Positions 1 through 8,521 are shown, counted from the first letter of the stretch. The stretch: 11,794 nt of DNA from Cerioporus squamosus (GCA_022592435.1 JABYQS010000872.1:1-11794), one strand, 5' to 3'. Translations and numbers: made by a program. The notes: generated from the letters alone by a model not told the origin.

Positions 1-1644
1 TGTATCGGACGGACCTGAAGTACGGCCCAACCCTTCGTGATCATGTCAACTTGCATTGACATGCGCCGCCTCCCTTTCTTCTGCAGGCGTTCCATCGCCG
101 ACGTATTCAGGATACAAGTGGTCTCCAACAGCGATGTCCGGTCACCTATCATAACCCTTGGCTCGACGAGTTTCTTCCATGTGCGGATAAACAACCTCTA
201 TATTGTTGCGGTCACCAAGTGAGTGCTTGTCCGTCTTCCTGTCAACCCGTGTTCGACTCCCTATCCCGGTTGTGCCAGATGCAATGCCAACGCTGCGCTG
301 GTCTTCGAGTTCTGCTACCCTTCATCTCAATAGCCAAGTCGTACTTCGGCAAGGTCGATGAGGAGGCGGTGAAGAACAACTTCGTGCTAATCTACGAGCT
401 CATTGATGGTGAGTCCCTCGCTCTATCCTCCTCATGCTCTCCCTCCGAGCATGACAATCGCACCACAGAGGTCATCGACTTCGGATATCCAGAACAGTGA
501 AACCGATACCCTGAAGACGTACATCACGACTGAGAGCATCGTCTCATCTAACATAGCTGCCGTAAGCCCGGTCCTGGGTAGCTGAGGTTGAGTCTGCGAA
601 TCGATATCGACATACGTCGCTTCTCTAGGAGGAGTCTTCGAAGATCACAACGCAAGCTACCGGCTCAACGAATTGGAGGCGAGGCGACGTCAAGTACAAG
701 AAAAACGAAGCATTCGTAGACGTCGTTGAGACTGTCAATCTCAGCATGAGTGCGAAGGGTACGGTCTTACAGTCACCACATGGTGTATTCGCCCTGCTCA
801 CTGTACGGTTAGGCACCGTCCTGCGCGCTGATGTCGATGGGCACATCCAAATGCGTGCATACTTGTCCGGTACGCCTGAATGCAAGTTCGGCCTCAACGA
901 CAAGAGCGTGATCGACAAGAGCGAGCGGGGAGGTGGAGACGCAGTCGAGCTGGACGACTGTCGCTTCCATCAGTGCGTTCGGCTAGACGAATTCGACTCG
1001 ACACGCACGATCAGCTTCGTGCCTCCAGATGGGGAGTTCGAGCTGATGCGTTACCGCTCGACGTCGAACGTCAAGCTTCCTCTCCGCGTTATACCCACAG
1101 TCAACGAGATTGGCACGACGGCGGTCTCGTACGTCATCACGGTCAAGACGAATTTTAACAACAAGCTCTCAGCGACGAACGTCGTCGTGCGGATACCCAC
1201 ACCCCTCAACACGACGAACGTAGACTGTAAAGTACCAATCGGGAAAGCGAAGTATGTCCCGGCTGAGAATGTCGTGGTATGGAAGTACGTCCTCCGCGCA
1301 GCCTTACCAGTATCTTGCCGAGCTTACCGTGACTACCTGCAGAATCCCGCGAATACAAGGTGGCCAGGAAGTGACGTTTCAGGGACACGCCTCTTTGACG
1401 AGCACCACACATCGACAAGTCTGGGCACGTCCGCCGATTGACGTCGACTTCCAAGTACTCATGTTCACATCGTCTGGGCTGATTGTGCGCTTCCTGAAAG
1501 TGTTCGAGAAGAGCAACTACCACAGTGTCAAGTGGGTTAGGTACCTCACGAAAGCAAGCGGATCGTATCAGATTCGCGTAAGTGTCTCTTCCCTTCAAAC
1601 TGAGTGCAATTGTGCTGATACGGTTCCCTCGGAAACAGTTCTGA
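1..1644 (+). CDS. apm4: AP-2 complex subunit mu (clathrin adaptor medium chain), 5' partial, two frame breaks
   Basis: Cargo-binding medium chain of the plasma-membrane clathrin adaptor AP-2, which recognises Yxx-phi sorting signals during endocytosis. Coding segments: 1-19, 87-218, 279-408, 469-561, 629-758, 813-1284, 1343-1577, 1639-1644; the start codon and about 17 residues lie left of the window. The longin-like N-domain shows SIADVFRIQVVSNSDVRSPI and later SYFGKVDEEAVKNNF. The mu-homology domain begins near KYKKNEAFVDVVE, where F and D correspond to Yxx-phi pocket residues, and continues through ELDDCRFHQCVRL, SFVPPDGEFELMRYRS and KWVRYLTKASGSYQIR, whose W and R also match the pocket. 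AP-2 rather than AP-1 is chosen from the SDVFRIQVVSN and DVRSPIITLGSTSF stretches. The linker carries ITTQATG, an Ark/Prk (AAK1-type) phosphorylation consensus. The last exon holds only Phe and the stop. Reading frame is lost near 319 and 492, so no continuous protein can be read as given. Confidence 0.94.
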
Positions 1645-2143
1645 TGCTACACGCTGTTTCCCGGAGGTATCGTGGACTTTGTACGTTGGAAGATCTCATT
1701 CTATGTGTGTTATAGTACGCCTTGTGCATAATCGTTCGATGGTGTTGCCCATCGATGACTCATTCCTACAGCCAGACGAGAGCTATGCCCGATCGGCAGC
1801 GCCCACGGCGAAGCAACACTACTGCAAGAGAGAGCCTACAAACAGACTCGGAGTTCCGACGAACCGCTGATAGTTCTTGGCTTCGTACCGACGCCAACCC
1901 ACTGTCCGCGCAATTCCTCAATAGGACTGTCTGTCCTGTGACGCATGCCGTATTCAAGACATTCCTACAAGTTACAACGAACTTGAGGTACCCCAGTCAA
2001 GTATGCTGAGCTGATCAAACGGCTAGTCGCGGGTGTAGCGTGATTATCGTGATAGATGGTATGTCGTGAGGCTGACGCGTAACCAACCTCAACGAGGCAG
2101 CGGCGTGTGGAGTAATCGACTAGCATCTCACTCGCTACCTACC
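1645..2143. other. Intergenic region, no gene recognised
   Basis: About 500 bp between the AP-2 mu stop and the next start. It should contain the AP-2 mu 3' UTR and the promoter and leader of the downstream gene. A 95-codon open frame at 1722-2009 has no recognisable domain and a composition like its other frames, so I do not call it. No TATA box or repeat stands out. Confidence 0.6.
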
Positions 2144-2644
2144 ATGACAGTCACCGAGTTCGCGACCCTTCGACTCGCCTCTTCGTATACCTGGGACTCC
2201 TCAGAGATACAAGCGTTCTTCCAGACGCTTGCAGTGCAGCAAGCAGAGTGGTCGGGCTATCCTCTGCGCTTCTTCGAGGACACCACCGACACGCGCATCA
2301 TCTACATCATAACTGGATGGGAGAGCGTACCCGCACACTACGAGTGGATCGCAAGCGTGCAGAACCAGAACCTGCTGGAAAAGGCGAAGGGGCTGATCGA
2401 GTTGGTCGACCTGGAGCACGCCGAGCTCGATAGCGAGGTTGCGAATGGGCAATACGTCGTTTGGAAGCGGTGGGAGGCATGGGGAGGGGAGAGCCATGTG
2501 GCTAAGGGCGTCGGGAGGGTGCTGGAGGAGCTCGAGGGGAATGCGATGGTTCAAGTTAGCTCGATCGAGAGCTATCCTGACAAGGAGGCAGCAGCTGGAA
2601 ACAGTCAGGACGGGAGGTTGATGCACAGACTACTCCTGTCGTGA
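2144..2644 (+). CDS. Hypothetical protein, possible ABM-like dimeric alpha/beta-barrel protein
   Basis: Single-exon frame of 166 residues from the ATG in context taccATGa to TGA. An in-frame ATG at 2066 exists, but the conserved-looking sequence begins at MTVTEFATLRL, so the later start is preferred. Residues 1-95 have the look of a ferredoxin-like ABM or stress-responsive barrel: a first strand (TEFATLRL), a helix (SEIQAFFQTLAVQQAEW), a strand (TRIIYIITGWES), then HYEWIASVQNQNLLEKA. In that family this layout often belongs to small cofactor-free monooxygenases or stress proteins. Residues 100-150 (YVVWKRWEAW, then a helix and VQVSSIESYP) could be a second, degenerate barrel half. No signal peptide or membrane segment is seen. 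The frame is unbroken, unlike those of AP-2 mu, the reductase and TFIIIC. The coding call is fairly firm; the family assignment is tentative and rests on pattern only. Confidence 0.62.
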   Translation: MTVTEFATLRLASSYTWDSSEIQAFFQTLAVQQAEWSGYPLRFFEDTTDTRIIYIITGWESVPAHYEWIASVQNQNLLEKAKGLIELVDLEHAELDSEVANGQYVVWKRWEAWGGESHVAKGVGRVLEELEGNAMVQVSSIESYPDKEAAAGNSQDGRLMHRLLLS

Positions 2645-3416
2645 GAGAGTACTCGTGTAGCTGGAAAGCGTAAGTTATAATCACCGTCGAGACCTGGATA
2701 ATGCGCTGATGCACTGTGGTTACAGTGAAGTGGCTTGAGCCCGTTGTTGCAGTATTCGAGGGTTTCAGTAGTACAGTCACCGGATTGGACATCCTTGCAG
2801 GATCTTATTCCTTGGAATACTACTGTAAAGCATACTGGTCCACGCTGTGACCCAGAAAGAATGAGGGAAAATCACCACATCTGTGGTGGCACTGCAAAGA
2901 AAGCATCCTTTTCGGGGTTAGTAAAGGTATAGAAATTGGATTGCTGAAAGTAAGAGTTTTGCTATCTCTAAAACATTGCACGTAACCCCCTTACACTTGC
3001 CACAATAGGTCTATACGCCTTCCAAACCTCCCTAAATGAGACTTTCCTTGAAGGCTTATCGTCTCTAAACGTAAAATATCCCACCTGGCGGAATCAAGCA
3101 ACATTACCATTTTGCCAGGATTTCAGCAGGGCGGATAGGATGCGTCCGTTGCAGTGTGGGCGTTGAGTAGAAGGCAAGGATAGACGCCCATAGCTCAGGA
3201 GCTTGTCCGCTCCGTGCATCCGATACTATGACCCTGGTGACAATCAGATGCGTCGTGGTACTTGCTTTGGTATCCTCGAGGAACACGAAGAGGTGGTACG
3301 AGGCTACGGTGCCGGTGCTGTGCGGCGGGAGTGGCTCAGAGAGAGGAAGGAGTCAGTTTGGCGGCCTGTGCGGTTGTGGCATGAGGCGGAGGACTTGTCG
3401 CTTACGATGACTACGT
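2645..3416. other. Long intergenic region with an AT-rich stretch, no gene recognised
   Basis: Nearly 800 bp without a supportable gene. From about 2815 to 3115 the sequence is visibly AT-richer than its surroundings and contains a perfect 16 bp palindromic hairpin at 2873-2888. Short open frames at 2735-2932, 3104-3286 (minus) and 3203-3418 overlap one another in different frames and show no domain, so they look like chance. It could be decayed mobile-element sequence, but I see no terminal inverted repeats, target-site duplication or transposase motif. Confidence 0.5.
2873..2888. repeat. Perfect short inverted repeat (hairpin)
   Basis: CACCACA and TGTGGTG form a perfect 7 bp stem around a 2-base centre (TC). 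It lies in the AT-rich part of the long intergenic gap, about 230 bp after the stop of the ABM-like gene. It may be a palindromic protein-binding site or a chance palindrome. It has no U-tract and eukaryotic genes do not use such terminators. Confidence 0.55.
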
Positions 3417-3541
3417 AACCCTCACCTCGACCCTCATCTCGTTCTTCCTCCCCTTCCGTTTATCACCCCCGCCTCGCGACCCTGCTTGCGCGTCCTCGAC
3501 GCTGGCGCATACTCCTTCGTTTTGCTTGAGGACACTGCGCT
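3417..3541 (+). promoter_or_regulatory. Pyrimidine-rich promoter/leader of the Pns1-like gene
   Basis: The roughly 125 bp just before the ATG at 3542 are strongly biased to C and T on the plus strand, with runs such as CTTCCTCCCCTTCCG and TATCACCCCCGCCTCG. CT-rich tracts just upstream of the start codon are typical of transcription start regions in filamentous fungi. No clear TATA box is seen within it. The transcription start itself cannot be placed from the sequence. Confidence 0.5.
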
Positions 3542-6241
3542 ATGGCAGCCTCCTTCGCGGCATACGCGTCGCAGTTCCTGAACAGGCAGCAGACCGGCGC
3601 ATCTAGTCTGTCTTCCTCTCAGCCCCTCTTCTACTCATTTGAAACGGACAATGCCTCTCATGCAGGCCATCTCCGTGATGCTGACCTGGACGACTTGGAC
3701 GATCCACACTTGGGTGCCAGTAATCTGAGCAGGACGACTGTCCGGAGGGATGCCGAGGTGTCGGAGGATGAGGAGGACCCGTATCTCCGTCTGGACGAGG
3801 AAGATCCTGGAGTCTCGCGGCAGCAGGCTGCATCAATACCTTTGCTAGGAGTATCAGAGGGCGACGGAGGTAAGGGGTGGCTTGCCCATGCGTCTCCTCT
3901 CCGTTCGCCCTCCCCGTCTCCCTCCAACTCTTCAACTGACTCGGCAAGTCCACCACCTGATATCCTCCATCCTCATCCATCCTCTCCACACCATGCACGC
4001 CCTCCACAACCTTCCGCCTATATCCCGGCTCCTCCCCCACGCACTGCCGTATCGTTATCACTAACAGAGTCGCTTCTTCCCCGAGATGGTCGCACACGAC
4101 CACTCGACGTCTTCTCCCTCCCCGACCCCCGATACGTTCCCCGTAATCGCAGGAAGTTCAACGACTCTATATGGACCACCATCTGGTTGTCCCTTGTCAG
4201 CATCTGTCTCGTTTCTTCGATCCTCATACTGTTCCTCACCACGGCACCCTCGAGATCTTCTAAACGGTCTTACACTACGCTCCTCCATACCGTGCCCCTG
4301 CTCACCATCCTCACATTCGTGAGCGCTGCTGTATGCTATGTCCACATCTTCCTCCTCCGCATCTTTGTCAAGCCAGTTATGGTGGCCACCTCCGTGTTTA
4401 TCCCTGCGACCTTGCTCATATCGGCACTGTGGGCATTCGTGGGGAGCTTCATGTGGGACAGTAGCCAGGAGCCAACATGGGGAGAGACGGTCGGGTGAGT
4501 TCTCTGTCATCACTTTCTTTCTGTTATGCTGATCGAGGTCTCGTAGCCTGAGATTGTTCTCTCTGGTTCCGCTCGTCCTCGCCATCCTAACTGGTCGCCG
4601 GTTGCTGGACCTCCCTCGGGATATTCAGACGGCCTCCTCTCTCCTGACATTGACTACTCGCCTGTTGATGGAGAACCCCTTCCTCCTAGCCTTGTCTCCC
4701 GCCGTACTGCTTGCTATGTTCCTGCTTTCCATTCCGTTCATCACTCTTGCCTTCCGCCTACTACTGGTTGGTTACTTCACCAACCCCCACACTCCTCGGT
4801 CTGCATGGCATGTTGCTGAATGGGCGCACTGGGCGATTGCTGGGACTATTGGTGTTTGGTTGTGGACGTGGGGCGTTGCGCGTGGGCTACTTCGTGTGAC
4901 CTGCGCTGGAGTTATCGGTGCATGGTACTTTGCCGAGTAAGTCTCACCACTGCTCTTCGTCGTTCTTATCAATTAACGTGTATCTTGACATAGTCCCGTA
5001 CTTCCGCCTCCTCCACCCACATCTACCCACACGATTCATGCTGCCCTCATGCGTTCCGCCCAGCCATCACTTGGCACCATCGTTCTCTCCGCATTGATCG
5101 TGTCCGCCATCCGTGCAATGGGCATCCTTGCCGTGGGACTCCGCGCACTTCCAGCGTACCTTCCTCCATATATGCGCATCGTCAGCGTCGGTGCAACCAT
5201 GGCCGTCGGGTATTTGGAGGCCACTATGAGCTCGTTGAGCACATACGCACTTATTTACACCGGTTTGACCGGAGACGCATTCTTTCCGAGCGCAAGGAGG
5301 GCTCGTGCGCTCACAGGGGCAGTGGAGAACCCGTCACTCGTGAACTACCGTAGGCGGTTCAAGACTGAACGTGAGTGCTGTCTACTGTCGAGCGCACGCG
5401 TTTTGTATACTAACCGCCGATCTCGCAGCTTCTCTCACTCTATTGACTGTGGCACCACTCACGCTGACGTTCCCCTTCGCGCTGATCACTTACCTCTTCG
5501 TCGCGCACACGTTGAATGCCCCAGACTCGGCATTGTCAGCTTCTTTGCTTGCCGGCCTGGTTACTGCGCTAGTTGGCTTGTTCTGCATCGGTCTCGTCAA
5601 GGACACGTGAGTATCAATGTTCTAGATCTCAAACTATGCTGACGATTCATGATAGGGCGGATACACTCTACATCTGCTATTGCATTGACAAAGACGTTGG
5701 GGAGCGCCGTCGCGAAGAAGTGTTCTCAGCGGTTAGTCCGCAGCTGTTGTCTGCTGAAAGATTTGTGCTCATCCGTTTTGACCAGTTCGAATATGAGAAC
5801 CGCAATCGCGCAGTTCAGCCAGCCCAGCAGCCTCCGGTACAACCTGCCTTGCCCAGACAGCAAGACCGTCGTCAATCCCTGCTCTCCTCTCCACCTCGGT
5901 CGCAGCAGCCTCTCCACGCTCCGCCACTACAGCGCCAAGTCACCCCTGATCCCTTCGATGTCGAACATTCGCCGTCAGAATACGAGGCATCACATACATA
6001 TGCTATGCAGCACGATCCCTCGTCGCCAACGTCGTCTGCGCTCACGTCCCAGGCAGGGATGCGCACGACGCTTGGCACAGGGTCGGCAGGGTCAAAGTCC
6101 CGGTTGCCGCTTAGCCAGCGGATGCCGTCAGATACGATGCTGAGGTCGGGCGCGCCTGTCTCGGCTCTCGAACCGCCGATGGAGAGTGACGAGGAGGACG
6201 CAGAGGATAGCCAACTCTTCCCTGGGAGCGACCTGTTCTGA
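3542..6241 (+). CDS. PNS1: Pns1/choline-transporter-like (CTL/SLC44 family) membrane protein
   Basis: Six exons: 3542-4494, 4547-4936, 4994-5370, 5429-5606, 5656-5731, 5786-6241, joining without a break into 809 residues. Residues 1-205 are a hydrophilic, Ser/Pro-rich and acidic cytosolic tail ending in the RYVPRNRRKFNDSIW motif typical of fungal Pns1. About ten hydrophobic segments follow; the first three are near residues 211-234, 245-275 and 276-305. Family hallmarks are YALIYTGLTGDAFFPSARRA in exon 3 and ADTLYICYCIDKDVG in exon 5. Residues 659-809 form a second disordered Gln/Pro/Ser-rich tail ending in an acidic EEDAEDSQLFP stretch. Members of this family sit in the plasma membrane; yeast Pns1 is non-essential, and choline transport is shown for animal CTL1 but not firmly for fungal forms. 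Intron 3 has a textbook TACTAAC branch site at 5408-5414. This is the longest unbroken gene in the window. Confidence 0.95.
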
Positions 6242-6471
6242 GCGGCGCACCATGTGCGAGGGATGCCTGCTGATTATCTCACTAGCTAATAGCGGTGACG
6301 CCATCCATCCATGTCATGTTCACGGACTACGTTTCGTCCATACTCTCTCCCATTGGCCCTCATGTACATTGGTCGTCCTCATGTCTGCGTTCTTTCATGT
6401 CTTGTCCATGTTCCTTACGTATCTAGTCTGTCTGTCATGTCGTCCTCGTAGCATAGTTCGTTTTGGATGGT

Positions 6472-6479
6472 TGTACATA
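6472..6479 (+). promoter_or_regulatory. Possible Pumilio/Puf-binding site in the Pns1 3' UTR
   Basis: TGTACATA matches the UGUANAUA core recognised by Puf3-type Pumilio proteins. It lies 231 bases after the Pns1 stop, in the sense orientation, where a 3' UTR regulatory site would be expected. An 8-base motif with one free position can occur by chance, so this is suggestive only. Confidence 0.35.
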
Positions 6480-6540
6480 CATATACATTTAGATCAGAGC
6501 GGGTAGTGAGTGCCAAGTGCGTGCTGTGGTACATATACAT
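6479..6540. promoter_or_regulatory. Two identical ACATATACAT boxes, probable 3'-end processing elements
   Basis: The decamer ACATATACAT occurs at 6479-6488 and again at 6531-6540. It contains TACATA/TATACA words like the fungal poly(A) efficiency elements, and its reverse complement (ATGTATATGT) also resembles them. It could therefore serve both convergent transcripts. The assignment is inference from motif and position. Confidence 0.4.
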
Positions 6541-6618
6541 GCAATCCTTAGAGTTCAGGTATGTTCGCAAATTTGGGTCGTCCTTCCACACCTCTCACAG
6601 GTCCTGTGGTATGTATAG

Positions 6619-8080
6619 CTACAGCTTCGCAGGGAACGTCTGCGGGGCGTCGGGCGCAATGCGGATGACGATCTTGCCGAAATGGTTGCCCTTGTCAAGC
6701 AGCCTGAATCCCTCGTCGGCTGACTCGAGTCCCTCCAGGACGTGAGATACCACAGGCACAAACTTGTGCTTCGCAAGGAAGTTCGTCGCATTGATGAGGT
6801 CCTGGTGGGACCCCATGGTGGACCCGATCAGCCGCTGGTTTTTCATAACCTCGCGCATCGTCATGGTCACTTTCGGTGCAGTGTGCCTGCGAGAGGTTGC
6901 GTGAGCATCACTATGTGGTCGCAAGGGAGTGCAAGAACAATGAAAAGCGTACATTCCGTAGACGACGACCCGCCCGCCCTGCTTAAGCAGCGGAGACGTC
7001 TTCCCCATGATGTCTCCTCCACCTGCGTCGATAACTGTGCTGAGTTCCCCAGCGCGATTCTTGTACAATAGCTCTCCGAGCTGTTTCGGCCAGTCATCTG
7101 CAAATCATGTGGCTAAGCCCGGTCTGGATTGTAGGAAAGACACTCCGACGTACTAGCTTTGTAGCTGACGCCGCCCCTGGCCCCCAGCTCTACCGCCTTC
7201 TGAATCTTGTCCGCGCTGCCGCTTGTCACGTAGACGTTCGCGCCCTGTGCGACGCATATCTGCAGTGCGATGAGGGCGACGCCGCCGCCGATGCCGGTGA
7301 TGAGCACGTTGTCGCCCTTCTTGACGGCTCCGTTCACTATGGAAGCCCTGCGATAACTGATGAGCCGTGCCTCCGCGCAAGAGGCCAATGCAAGAGCTAC
7401 GAACCGCCAAGCAGTGACACCGCCGAGAGGCCATGCGGCCGCGTGCACGTCGTCGATGTGTCCGGGGTTTGGATGACTTGGTCGCGCTCCACGACGATGT
7501 ACTGCGCGAACGCGCCGAACTCGGTCATCTTCGACCCACCGCACACTGTGAAGCTGGGTTTGTGCGTTCAGAGAGGGTCTAGGGAGCGAGACAGGTAATT
7601 AGACTTACGGGCCCTCAGGAGCGTCCGGGTCGCGCTCCCAGCCCCGCATGGGCAGGAAGAAGACGCGTTTCGAGAGGAGGGAGTCGTTCTTGTCCGCGGA
7701 CGCGACGACGAGACCTGTCGGCAGAACATATGGGCCCTCTCGGCAGGAAAGGAAGAGACTGTAACACGCAGACGTACTTACCAGCAGCATCTGCTCCCAT
7801 CACATGTCCGAACCCGATGCCAGGATAGAGGCCCTTGCGAATCCAAAGCTGATACTTTTGTTCAACCACGTAGTCCACTGCGCAACACATGTGTTGGCGC
7901 ACTCACATCTCGGTGATTGAACCCTGCAGCGTGCACCCTCACGAGAATCTGGCCCGCCTTGAGCTGTGGGATAGGACGTTCCTCAACAACGGCATCATGG
8001 AAGACAGGCTTCGTCGCCTGCGCGGCCTTGCGCACGACAAGTGCCCGGGTGGTCTTGGGTATCTGAACAGTGGCAGCCAT
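6619..8080 (-). CDS. MDR-family NAD(P)-dependent reductase (zinc-ADH-like/quinone-oxidoreductase-like), one frame break
   Basis: Seven exons on the minus strand: 8080-7907, 7848-7782, 7714-7609, 7553-7405, 7347-7154, 7097-6953, 6886-6619; about 367 residues once one missing base is allowed for. The ATG sits in a strong context (gaccATGg). The N-terminal GroES-like domain shows HAAGFNHRDLWIRKG and GHVMGADAAG. The Rossmann domain carries the glycine-rich LITGIGGGVALIALQ, then NVYVTSGSADKIQKA and an IDAGGGD strand. It ends with KNQRLIGSTMGSHQDLI and GNHFGKIVIRI. The usual catalytic-zinc Cys (CGxCHxD) is replaced by AGFNHRD and no four-cysteine lobe is seen, so it is probably a zinc-independent reductase of an activated C=C or quinone rather than a classical ADH. 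The substrate is unknown. Near 7460 one base is missing, between DQVIQTPD and HIDDVHAAAWPLGG. It converges with the Pns1 gene and diverges from the TFIIIC gene. Confidence 0.9.
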
Positions 8081-8193
8081 GGTCGATACTCAAGCAGTTT
8101 GGAGGCAACATTGCGCGAGAGAAGGTTGGCTATAAGTAAGCTGGAGCGTTGTGGGGGTTCCGGTAAACGTCAGTGCCCCGGTGGTCCGAGTCC

Positions 8194-8256
8194 GACTTTT
8201 TCGGAGGCGGGCCACACGCGGGGTCGGCCGCGTCAGTACTGCTGTCCGAAAAAGTC
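8194..8256. repeat. Nested inverted repeat in a divergent promoter
   Basis: The outer arms are a perfect 12 bp inverted repeat, GACTTTTTCGGA (8194-8205) and TCCGAAAAAGTC (8245-8256). Inside them is a second perfect 6 bp inverted repeat, ACGCGG (8216-8221) and CCGCGT (8228-8233), around GGTCGG. The spacers between the two stems are 10 and 11 bases, so the whole is nearly symmetric. Likely roles are paired operator-like sites for a dimeric transcription factor, or a cruciform-prone element. It lies 114 bp upstream of the reductase ATG and 265 bp upstream of the TFIIIC-subunit ATG. The repeat is directly visible; its function is inferred. Confidence 0.75.
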
Positions 8257-8354
8257 AACTGTCCTAGAACCACCACCATACACATTACAATTTTGCATGT
8301 CTGTGCGTAGTGCATGGGGCGAGAAATAAGACAACAACAGAGAAGCAAGTGAAG

Positions 8355-8374
8355 CAGGTGGGGCAACCCACTTG
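8355..8374. repeat. Short hairpin with GCAA loop
   Basis: CAGGTGGG and CCCACTTG flank GCAA. The arms pair over 8 positions with one G-T wobble, and as RNA the loop would be a GNRA tetraloop. It lies 148 bp before the TFIIIC-subunit ATG, so it could be in that gene's leader or promoter. It may equally be chance. Confidence 0.4.
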
Positions 8375-8521
8375 ACGCACCAGAGAGCCTACTCATGAAG
8401 ACTTCTCGCAGTCCCACCCCGTTCTCGCAAGACAAGCGGAATCCGTCAGCTGCTTCTCTATTGACATTGTGATCAGCATGTTGCTTACAATGGGCCCTGC
8501 AGCTTAATCATATCCAGAAGA

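Larger units (their letters stand above)
6242..6618. other. Shared 3' intergenic region between convergent genes
   Basis: This 377 bp region lies between the Pns1 stop (plus strand) and the reductase stop (minus strand), so it must hold both 3' UTRs and poly(A) sites. It is enriched in CATG, CATC and TACATA-type words. No gene is called here: short frames at 6186-6506 and 6467-6745 lack any domain. Confidence 0.6.
8081..8521. promoter_or_regulatory. Divergent intergenic promoter region (reductase / TFIIIC subunit)
   Basis: This 441 bp gap separates the reductase start (minus strand) from the TFIIIC-subunit start (plus strand), so it must contain both promoters. It holds a large nested inverted repeat (8194-8256) and a smaller hairpin (8355-8374), described separately. 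A TATAAG word occurs at 8131-8136 but reads in the plus direction, away from the nearer gene, so it is not called as a TATA box. Confidence 0.65.

Noticed and set aside
1206..1598. 130-codon minus-strand frame opposite AP-2 mu
   Set aside because: Shadow of the conserved mu-homology domain coding sequence.
1722..2009. 95-codon plus-strand frame downstream of AP-2 mu
   Set aside because: No domain and no similarity to known exons; competing frames of similar length overlap it.
3203..3418. 71-codon frame upstream of Pns1, possible extra gene or upstream exon
   Set aside because: Two overlapping frames of similar length, no motif, and no conserved Pns1 sequence to join; it stops just before the CT-rich leader.
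4061..4585. 174-codon minus-strand frame opposite Pns1 exon 1 and intron 1
   Set aside because: Shadow of the plus-strand gene; it spans a spliced intron and has no domain.
7546..7608. Reductase intron 3 using the acceptor CACAG at 7546
   Set aside because: It puts TVCGGSKMTEFG out of frame; the acceptor CCCAG at 7554 gives GPFTVCGG in frame.
8131..8136. TATAAG as a TATA box
   Set aside because: It is in the wrong orientation for the reductase and nearly 400 bp from the TFIIIC-subunit start.
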